From NCBI GenBank assembly GCA_947494095.1, contig CANLTI010000043.1:1-44679 (forward strand): a DNA stretch of 44,679 nucleotides, read 5' to 3'. This DNA comes from an uncultured Pseudomonadales bacterium. Lineage in GTDB: Bacteria; Pseudomonadota; Gammaproteobacteria; Pseudomonadales; Cellvibrionaceae. Positions 33,160-40,649 of this stretch are shown here, one piece after another. The first letter of the stretch is position 1; each line of letters starts with the position of its first letter. Both the position numbers and the translations under genes were made by a program. The notes under the pieces are model-generated. The model worked only from the letters and a program-made list of their open reading frames with translations. It was not told the origin of the DNA and did not search any database.

Positions 33160-36100
33160 ATGAATATATCCAAGTTTTTTGTGGATCGACCGATTTTTGC
33201 CGGTGTGATTTCACTGTTAATATTTATTGCTGGCTGTTTAGCCATGTTCCAATTACCCATTTCAGAATACCCTGAAGTCTCGCCACCGTCTGTTGTGGTG
33301 AGTGCGTCATACCCCGGCGCCAACCCTAAAGTCATTGCCGAAACCCTCGCAACCCCCTTAGAGGAACAACTCGCCGGTACAGAGAACATGCTGTACTTTG
33401 CCTCACAAGCCACCACCGATGGCCGCCTGACACTCACTGTTACGTTCAAAATTGGCACCGATGTCGATTTAGCACAACAAATGGTGCAAAACCGTGTCTC
33501 GCAGGCTCTGCCTCGCCTACCCGATGTTACGCGCCAAAGCGGTGTAACCGTTGTGAAAAGCTCGCCCGACTTAACCATGGTTGTGCATCTTATTTCACCC
33601 GACAAAACCTACGACGAGCTGTATTTACGCAACTACGCTTTAATTAATATTAAAGATGAATTAGCCAAAGTATCTGGCGTGGGCACTGTGCGCTTATTTG
33701 GCTCGGGCGATTACGCTATGCGCATTTGGCTTAACCCCGAAAAGATCGCCGAAAAAAACCTCACCGCCAGCGATGTGGTTAGCGCCATTCGCGAGCAAAA
33801 CATTCAAGCTGCTGCCGGCTTAATTGGCGGTGCACCCATTGACAACCTCGTTGATGTGCAAATGCCCATTAGCGCCAAAGGCCGCCTGAGCACACCCGAA
33901 GAATTTCAAGACATCATTATTCAAGCAGGCCGAGACGGTGAAATTACCCGCTTAAAAGATGTCGCTCGAGTAGAATTAAGTGCATCAGATTTTAGCTTGG
34001 GCTCTATGCTCGATGGGCAGCCTGCCGTGGCCATTCCTATTTTTCAGGCGCCTGGCGCCAACGCCATTCAAATATCGACGGATGTACGTGCCACTATGGC
34101 GCAATTAAAAGAGCGCTTTCCTGATAGCGTCGATTACAAGATTGTGTATGACCCCACCGTTTTTGTGAAAGACTCAATTAAGGCGGTTGTTAAAACATTA
34201 TTAGAAGCTTTAATTTTAGTTATTATTGTTGTTATTGTATTTTTACAAACTTGGCGCGCATCGATTATTCCTTTACTTGCTGTACCGGTTTCTATTGTAG
34301 GTACCTTTGCATTAATGTGGGCCTTTGGCTTTTCGATTAATACTTTATCGTTATTTGGTTTGGTTTTAGCTATTGGTATTGTGGTCGATGACGCCATTGT
34401 TGTTGTCGAAAACGTAGAGCGCAACATAGAAGACGGCCTCACGCCAAAAGAGGCTACCTACAAAGCCATGCGCGAGGTGAGCGGGCCGATTATTGCTATT
34501 TCATTAACCTTGGTTGCTGTGTTTGTACCTATCGCTTTTGTGAGTGGTTTAACCGGCCAATTTTATAAGCAGTTTGCGTTAACTATTGCCATATCAACGG
34601 TTATTTCAGCCATCAACTCCCTGACTCTGAGCCCTGCATTAGCCGCCTTATTATTAAAAAGCCACAGCGCCCCTAAAGACCGCTTAACGCGGGTTATTGA
34701 TACCTTATTTGGACGATTTTTTGGCTGGTTTAACCGTGTATTTAGCCGCAGCTCAAAAGGCTATTCTAATAATATTAGTCGCTTACTCGGCCGCAAAGGT
34801 ATTGCCTTGGTGATATACACCCTACTCTTGGGTGTCACCGCAATGGAATTTAATGTTATCCCTAAAGGTTTTGTACCGGCACAAGATAAACAATATTTAA
34901 TTGCCTTTGCACAATTGCCCGACGGCGCAACGCTTGAACGCACTAAAGCGGTGATTCGCGAAATGGGCGAAATTGGCCTTACCGAAAACGGCGTCAAAAA
35001 CGCTGTGCAATTTCCGGGGTTAAGTATTAATGGCTTTATGAATAGCTCAAGCGCTGGGGTGGTCTTCTTCCCCCTAAAAGACTTTGCCGACCGCCATGGT
35101 GAAGCGCTTTCGGCTGGCGCTATTGCGCAAAAGTTACAAATGAAATTTGCCGGCATCGAAGAAGCCTTTATTGCCATCTTTCCGCCACCGCCTGTACGCG
35201 GGCTCGGCACCACTGGCGGTTTTAAATTGCAAATTGAAGATCGCGGTGGCCTAGGCTATGAAAAACTAGCCGACGTTGTGCAACAAGTACAGCAAAAGTC
35301 TTGGGCGCGCCCAGAGCTTGCCAGTGTTTATTCTAACTACAAAATTAATGTTCCTCAGCTATATGCCGATCTTGATCGTACCAAAGCCAAACAGCTCGGC
35401 TTAAACATTAAAGACATTTTTGACACAATGCAGATTTATTTAGGCTCGCTGTACGTGAATGACTTTAACCAATTTGGTCGCACCTATCAGGTCATTGCTC
35501 AAGCCGATGCACAATACCGCAACACCCCTGCCGATGCGCTAGCGTTAAAAGTACGTAACCTGCAAGGCGATATGGTGCCACTGGGTACGGTAGTGAGTAT
35601 GGAAGAAAGCTATGGCCCCGATAGCGCAACGCATTACAACGGCTATTTATCGGCTGATTTAAACGGCAATGCTGCGCCGGGTTATTCGAGTGGGCAAGCG
35701 CAAGATGCCATCACCGAAATTTTGAATGAAACACTGCCAAGTGGCATTGTGTTTGAGTGGACAGATCTCACTTACCAAGAGGTGCTAGCGGGCAATACGG
35801 CTATTTACATTTTACCGCTGTGTTTATTGTTAGTCTTTTTAGTACTTGCAGCACAATACGAAAGCCTTGCATTACCTGTGGTGGTTGTCTTAATTGTACC
35901 GCTATCGATTATGTCTGCACTGTTTGGTGTGTGGTTAACCGGCGGCGACAATAATATTTTTACGCAGGTGAGTTTATTTGTGCTGGCAGGGCTAGCCAGT
36001 AAAAATGCCATTTTAATTGTTGAATTTGCACGCGAATTAGAGCAGCGAGGCATAGCCACATTTGAGGCTGCCGTAACCGCGAGCCGCATGCGCTTACGCC

Positions 36101-36348
36101 CTATTTTAATGACTTCTTTTGCGTTTATTATGGGTGTACTTCCCATGGTGTTTTCAACCGGCGCCGGCGCCGAAATGCGTAGCGTAATGGGTATTGCTGT
36201 ATTTTCGGGCATGCTGGGCGTGACCTTTTTTGGCTTATTTTTTACCCCCGTTTTTTACGTCTTAATGCGTAAAATAGAAGGCCGCGACTATACCATCGAA
36301 GCGCTCACACCAGGCTACAAAGCACCTTCGCATCAGGAGCGCTTATAA
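33160..36348 (+). CDS. RND multidrug efflux permease (HAE1 / AcrB-MexF family)
   Basis: This is a full-length proton-driven trimeric pump of 1062 residues. It opens with FFVDRPIFAGVISLLIFIAG. The porter domain carries ISEYPEVSPPSVVVSASYPGA. Transmembrane segment 4 has the paired acids D410/D411 in GIVVDDAIVVVENVERN, with K948 in LASKNAILIVEFAREL as the third relay residue. Two sets of six membrane helices and two large periplasmic loops are present. It follows the adaptor by 90 bp. Its stop overlaps the ATG of the next gene as TAATG. The substrate range cannot be predicted from sequence alone. Confidence 0.95.
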   Translation: MNISKFFVDRPIFAGVISLLIFIAGCLAMFQLPISEYPEVSPPSVVVSASYPGANPKVIAETLATPLEEQLAGTENMLYFASQATTDGRLTLTVTFKIGTDVDLAQQMVQNRVSQALPRLPDVTRQSGVTVVKSSPDLTMVVHLISPDKTYDELYLRNYALINIKDELAKVSGVGTVRLFGSGDYAMRIWLNPEKIAEKNLTASDVVSAIREQNIQAAAGLIGGAPIDNLVDVQMPISAKGRLSTPEEFQDIIIQAGRDGEITRLKDVARVELSASDFSLGSMLDGQPAVAIPIFQAPGANAIQISTDVRATMAQLKERFPDSVDYKIVYDPTVFVKDSIKAVVKTLLEALILVIIVVIVFLQTWRASIIPLLAVPVSIVGTFALMWAFGFSINTLSLFGLVLAIGIVVDDAIVVVENVERNIEDGLTPKEATYKAMREVSGPIIAISLTLVAVFVPIAFVSGLTGQFYKQFALTIAISTVISAINSLTLSPALAALLLKSHSAPKDRLTRVIDTLFGRFFGWFNRVFSRSSKGYSNNISRLLGRKGIALVIYTLLLGVTAMEFNVIPKGFVPAQDKQYLIAFAQLPDGATLERTKAVIREMGEIGLTENGVKNAVQFPGLSINGFMNSSSAGVVFFPLKDFADRHGEALSAGAIAQKLQMKFAGIEEAFIAIFPPPPVRGLGTTGGFKLQIEDRGGLGYEKLADVVQQVQQKSWARPELASVYSNYKINVPQLYADLDRTKAKQLGLNIKDIFDTMQIYLGSLYVNDFNQFGRTYQVIAQADAQYRNTPADALALKVRNLQGDMVPLGTVVSMEESYGPDSATHYNGYLSADLNGNAAPGYSSGQAQDAITEILNETLPSGIVFEWTDLTYQEVLAGNTAIYILPLCLLLVFLVLAAQYESLALPVVVVLIVPLSIMSALFGVWLTGGDNNIFTQVSLFVLAGLASKNAILIVEFARELEQRGIATFEAAVTASRMRLRPILMTSFAFIMGVLPMVFSTGAGAEMRSVMGIAVFSGMLGVTFFGLFFTPVFYVLMRKIEGRDYTIEALTPGYKAPSHQERL

Positions 36349-37741
36349 TGAATACAACTCTATCGCTGCCCAAACGCGTAATAAAAACCGTCGCGCTAAC
36401 CACTTTACCGCTGGCCATAGCAGCGTGTAGCACCTTTAAATCACCCAATGACGTGCGCGCTAGCGCTGACTTAAGTGCAGCGGCTACATCTTTTACTTTG
36501 CCGGTAGCGCAAGATACCGCAATTAATGAGCAGCAGCCGATAGCCCAATGGTGGGCTCTGTTTAATGATGCACCTTTAAATAACCTCATTGAAAATTCAC
36601 TCAAATACAATCATTCAATTCGTATTGCGACGGCATCTTTAGCGCAATCGAGGGCGTATTTACGCAATAGCCAACTCGATTACCTGCCTACCGTAGAGGC
36701 CGATGTTAGCGCGATCAGGCAGCGTCAAAGTGCCGATGTGGTCGGCGATAGCGGCTCGCGTATTAGCGATAGTTATATTGCAGGCTTTGATGCCAGCTGG
36801 GAACTTGACTTGTTTGGCCGCGTGCGCAATGGCGCACGCGCTTCACAAGCACAAGTAGGTGCTAGTCTAGCCGACTTACACGCCGCCCAAGTCAGCATTG
36901 CTGCAGAGGTTGCCAGCACATACATCAATGTGCGCGGCAACCAATATTTGCGCAGCATTGCACAAAAAGATGCGGGTATTTGGCAGCAAACATTAACCCT
37001 TGCCAAGCGCTTTTCTGAGGTGGGCTCAGGTGACCAGCTTAATGTAGCGCGCGCCCAATCACAATTAGCCCTCACGCGCGCCAGCATTCCAGCGCTTGAG
37101 GCCCAAATTAATAGCGGCCTCAACCGCTGCCGAGCTTACCTGCGACACTGTCAGTGGGTGATCCACAAAACTTAATTAAACGACGTCCCGATATTCGACG
37201 AGCCGAATATGCGTTAGCCGCCTCGGTAGCGCAATACAATATTCGCGTAGCCGACCTGTACCCCAACATTAGTTTTACTGGCGGGCTAGGCTACCTCGCT
37301 AGCGACTGGTCTCGTTTAGGTGATAGTAATACCTCCACCTTTTTGTTTGCACCACGCATTCATTGGGCCGCCTTTAATTTAGGCCGCGTACACAACCAAA
37401 TTAAAGCCGCCGATGCCAATACCCAAGCGCGCTTAGCCGAGTTTGAGCAGCGCGTATTAATCGCGCTCGAAGAAACAGATAATAACTTACAAAACTTTAC
37501 ACGCGAAGAGCAGCGACGTGCAAACTTACAGCAAGCAGCCAATGCCAGCGGCCAAGCCGCTACGCTCGCGAGCAAAAAGTTTGCGCTAGGCAGTAGCGAT
37601 TTTTTAAGTGTGCTTGATGCGCAACGAGAACAACTGAGTGTTAATGCGCAATTAGCACAAAGTGACATACAGGTTTTGCTCAACTTAATTGCTATTTATA
37701 AAGCGCTCGGTGGTGGCTGGCAAGCTAACACACAGGCCTAA
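36348..37741 (+). pseudogene. RND outer-membrane factor (OprM/TolC-like), frameshifted
   Basis: The two open frames are parts of one gene. The first (36348-37175) has a lipobox LAIAAC and the N-terminal OMF repeats up to LEAQINSGLNR, then 15 out-of-frame residues. The second continues, in another frame, LPSLPATLSVGDPQNLIKRR and the C-terminal repeats to the end. In intact relatives about 20 residues separate the NR and LPSLP parts, so a deletion of a non-multiple of three near 37121-37129 is likely. Total length is 1394 nt, not divisible by three. An AGGAG site precedes the start. The product would stop at 275 residues without a full beta barrel. A local assembly error is the other explanation. 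Confidence 0.85.
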
Positions 37742-37759
37742 ATGTTAGAGTATTAAACA

Positions 37760-37793
37760 CAGAGTTAGCGCGCCAAATAACGCGCTAACTCTG
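37760..37793. terminator. hairpin between convergent genes
   Basis: CAGAGTTAGCGCG (37760-37772) pairs perfectly with CGCGCTAACTCTG (37781-37793) across an 8-nt loop. It lies 19 bp after the OMF stop and 27 bp from the lipoprotein gene stop, so it probably ends transcription from both sides. Confidence 0.75.
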
Positions 37794-37819
37794 CACTAAA
37801 TACGTCAATAATTTACAGC

Positions 37820-39454
37820 TTACTGATGTAAATCAATTTTAACATCAGCCCAGCGCGCATCCCCTTCACCCCCTTCTTTTAATAATGTAATATCAAAAAA
37901 TTGCCCTACCTCCATGGTTTCACCGGCTACAATTGCGGCATCGGCAAGCTCGGCCACTTCGTTTAACGCCTGCCGAATATTTGAATCATCGGCTACTGAA
38001 CTAGGTTTTGCATCCAATATTCTAGAAACGTCACCGGCAAATAAATGCGTGATGAGACCATTGGCCTTTATCTGCGAACTAAAAGATTCTGGCTCATAAG
38101 CCACCATAAACTGCTTGCCATCGGCTTTAATATTTAACGCGAGCGCATTAAGCCCGGGGTTTTTAACCAAGCGATGGCCCTTTATACGATAAACCCCAGA
38201 GCGTGTAACCTTTTGAATATTGGCCGGAGTTAACCAACCCATGCGATATTTCATTGGGACATTAATACCCGCTTGAATGGTGTAATTACCATTACCATTG
38301 TCTATTTTTGCACCGCCTTCGCTGCCCATAAAATAATACGGATCGTGACCGCCGCTACCGGTGGGTGCCGGATAGGTTACATCGCCCATTAAAACTTCGG
38401 CATGACCCACACCAAACATATGAAATGACTCATGCACAATACCTGGTGTCCAGGGGTCGGGGCCAATCCAAGCCGTGCCTTTATCGCCATTGCGCACACC
38501 CAGGGCGCCACCACCACTAAAAGCCCCACCGGGTAAGCCCAAAAAAACAAAATCAAAGTTTTTACTGTCATACATTGGGTTTGCAGCTTTGGCTTTGTTA
38601 ATGACAAAATCGCGCATCCCGTAAACATCTTTACTGAGTGCTTCGGTGATATCAGAGTTCATGGGGATAAACGGTGTTTGCTCCCAACTGATACTCAGCT
38701 GATCATAAGACTCCACTTTAAGGTAAGCATTTAATGTCTCCATGGCTGAATCCACTGTGGCTTGAGTATGTTTACCTTTTTTACCATTAAAATCGGGTAA
38801 TACCCATAGCGCTTTTTGTCTGCCGCGTATGGCGCGCTGATCAGCGGCTAATTGAGTGGTCACAATACGGGCTGACATCGCCTGGGACACACTTTTGTCG
38901 TCATAGAGCACAACCACCGAAAAATCAATTTGCTCGCCAGCAGTCATTGATGATTCAAGTAAAATCTCGCCATTAGCACTGATCGAAAAAGGTGCTTGAG
39001 AGTTATTATCCCAAGCAAGCTTAAGGCTTATCGCAAGATTATCAGGGTTATCTATGTTAACTTTAGCCAATACACTCCCTAGTGGGCTTTGGTCATCAAA
39101 AACAAAATTTTGAGCCGCCATTTTGGGCGGTTGCGCAACGGGTATTGCGCAGCCTTTATCGTCGACCATCGCCCCCGCTTGAGTTTGAGGGCAATCGTCT
39201 TGGGTATCAATAACGCCATCTTGATCAGCATCGGACGGAGCCGACGACGACGCCATTACCGAAGAGGCAACACTCGACATGGAGCCTTGCTGTGATGAGC
39301 TTTGCTGCACAGCACTGCTACTTGAAGCGGGTAGATTAACAGCCCCCTCTTTTGAAGAGCCCGAGCCTGAACACCCAACCATCAGTGCAGGCAGAGCTAA
39401 AGCGACTAGCGCTACCCCTAGATTTTTATTGGTTTTTTTATTTTTTTGCAGCAT
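37820..39454 (-). CDS. lipoprotein with metzincin-like zinc protease domain
   Basis: This 544-residue protein has a lipobox ALMVGC (C28) and then a serine-rich linker. A short calcium-binding thrombospondin-type repeat (DADQDGVIDTQDDCP) follows, then a beta-sandwich of about 90 residues. From about residue 210 comes a peptidase-like domain. HESFHMFGVGH (341-351) fits the metzincin zinc site HExxHxxGxxH, and YYFMGS after it could be the Met-turn. It should sit on the outer membrane or cell surface. The substrate is unknown. The polyserine linker is the same style as in the cellulase. A GTG start nine bases earlier is possible. Transcribed alone. Confidence 0.82.
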   Translation of the reverse strand: MLQKNKKTNKNLGVALVALALPALMVGCSGSGSSKEGAVNLPASSSSAVQQSSSQQGSMSSVASSVMASSSAPSDADQDGVIDTQDDCPQTQAGAMVDDKGCAIPVAQPPKMAAQNFVFDDQSPLGSVLAKVNIDNPDNLAISLKLAWDNNSQAPFSISANGEILLESSMTAGEQIDFSVVVLYDDKSVSQAMSARIVTTQLAADQRAIRGRQKALWVLPDFNGKKGKHTQATVDSAMETLNAYLKVESYDQLSISWEQTPFIPMNSDITEALSKDVYGMRDFVINKAKAANPMYDSKNFDFVFLGLPGGAFSGGGALGVRNGDKGTAWIGPDPWTPGIVHESFHMFGVGHAEVLMGDVTYPAPTGSGGHDPYYFMGSEGGAKIDNGNGNYTIQAGINVPMKYRMGWLTPANIQKVTRSGVYRIKGHRLVKNPGLNALALNIKADGKQFMVAYEPESFSSQIKANGLITHLFAGDVSRILDAKPSSVADDSNIRQALNEVAELADAAIVAGETMEVGQFFDITLLKEGGEGDARWADVKIDLHQ

Positions 39455-39463
39455 ATAAAGCAC

Positions 39464-39716
39464 ATCACTTATTTAATTATGATTTACATTCAATAGTCGT
39501 AACGGTTCAACCAAACTAGCAAGCCCCTCTCATTTAGGGGGTTCAAGCTAATCTAGGGGTTTCAAACCCTCGCACCGAAGCTATTAACATTACCCACAGC
39601 GTATAGATTAAAAAAATGATTTACAACTTGCCAGTAAAAGCAAAACAATAAGGTGTGGATCACCTCTTACTTCCCAATGCGAAGTACTTAGTTTATGCGA
39701 AAGGGTTCTTAATTAG
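39464..39716. other. spacer upstream of the lipoprotein gene
   Basis: Two small hairpins (AAGCCCCT...AGGGGGTT near 39523, GGGTTTCAAACCC near 39558) lie in the likely leader of the lipoprotein transcript. No gene was seen. Confidence 0.4.
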
Positions 39717-39926
39717 CCACTATTCAGAGGTACCGGAATTAGGCGCTAATGAATCATTGACTGGGCCGCTCAAGCCATCTGCGACTTTGTGCTCCTGCAA
39801 AGTCTACCCCCACGCATCCATGCTGGGGCTGGGCGCTATATAAGCGCTCCCGGCGCTTAAATGCCCAGAAAATAATCCATCAGTACCCTATGAGGTGAGG
39901 TTTATCAGCTGCGCTGAATAGTTACC
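39717..39926 (+). repeat. MITE-like dispersed repeat, copy 4
   Basis: This 210-bp element has the same orientation as copy 1. Its ends are CCACTATTCAGAGG and GCTGAATAGTTACC. It carries GCGCTAATGAATCATTGACT and GACTTTGTGCTCCTGCAAAG. It lacks the CACCTGCATAAG module, making it the shortest copy. It lies upstream of the initiator tRNA gene. Confidence 0.75.
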
Positions 39927-40021
39927 GGTTTTTAAGCATTAATACCTCTACCCGCCGCAACAATGATGGGCAAAAATAATACTTAACAATAGCGACACTC
40001 AAAAAGTATAAAAGAAATAGG

Positions 40022-40050
40022 TTGACTCAGGCGCCACTTAACACTAAAGT
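40022..40050 (+). promoter_or_regulatory. promoter of the initiator tRNA
   Basis: TTGACT (40022-40027), a 17-bp spacer and TAAAGT (40045-40050) are followed by the GC-rich discriminator GCGCGCC, the type of start region under stringent control in stable RNA genes. The tRNA begins about 30 bp after the likely start point. Confidence 0.65.
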
Positions 40051-40085
40051 GCGCGCCTCAGCTAGGGCATACCCTACTGATTAGG

Positions 40086-40162
40086 TGCGGGGTGGAGCAG
40101 TTTGGTAGCTCGTCGGGCTCATAACCCGAAGGCCGTAGGTTCAAATCCTACCCCCGCTACCA
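40086..40162 (+). tRNA. initiator tRNA-fMet (CAT), CCA encoded
   Basis: This 77-nt tRNA has anticodon CAT and the encoded CCA end. The anticodon stem carries the three consecutive G-C pairs (GGG/CCC) unique to initiators. The first pair of the acceptor stem is a mismatch, T1 with T72, where E. coli has C1-A72; a mismatch there is needed for formylation. All other stem pairs are complementary. It is followed by a short T-run (ATTTTTAT). Confidence 0.96.
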
Positions 40163-40649
40163 ATTTTTATGGGTTATTAAAGCCCATCGGCTATTATAAC
40201 TTTCAGCCATGGCGGCTATGCCCACACTAGCCAGCCTATCAAAAATCATATCCACGCTTACCCTTCAGCAAATTGCGCTATCATCCACTCTTATCCAACA
40301 TAAGCTTGATTACAATAAAGCCTCGCTAGCATTGGCTAATTTTCAGCTTTATTGGTTAACTCCCAGCCCATATCAAATCCACATCAGCACTGACTTTTGA
40401 TGACACTTTTTAATGGCTGGCCATTAAGTGTAATATTACGCATAAAACATTAATGCCGAGCCCCTAAACCGCCAGCTTTCAGCGCTATCAACGCTCAGCC
40501 GCCCACAAAATACGTGATCGTGTAGAATACGAGGCCGTGTAGAATACGAGGCCGTGTAGAATAAGGTTGTGTAGAATAAGGTCGTGTAAAGTGTGCGACA
40601 ATTCCTGCTATTACGATTATTTAAACCTTTGCTTAGAACGTTATTAATT
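40163..40649. other. gene-free spacer with a tandem repeat
   Basis: No credible gene was seen. The notable feature is the tandem array at 40519-40589 (listed separately). A start for the helicase upstream of 40650 is possible in frame at 40593 but adds a poor N-terminus. Confidence 0.5.
40519..40589 (+). repeat. 15/17-bp tandem repeats upstream of the helicase gene
   Basis: Two exact units CGTGTAGAATACGAGGC (40519-40535 and 40536-40552) are followed by two 15-bp derivatives with core GTGTAGAATAAGGT (40553-40582) and a partial fifth. The array ends about 60 bp before the helicase start codon, in its promoter or leader. Confidence 0.8.
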
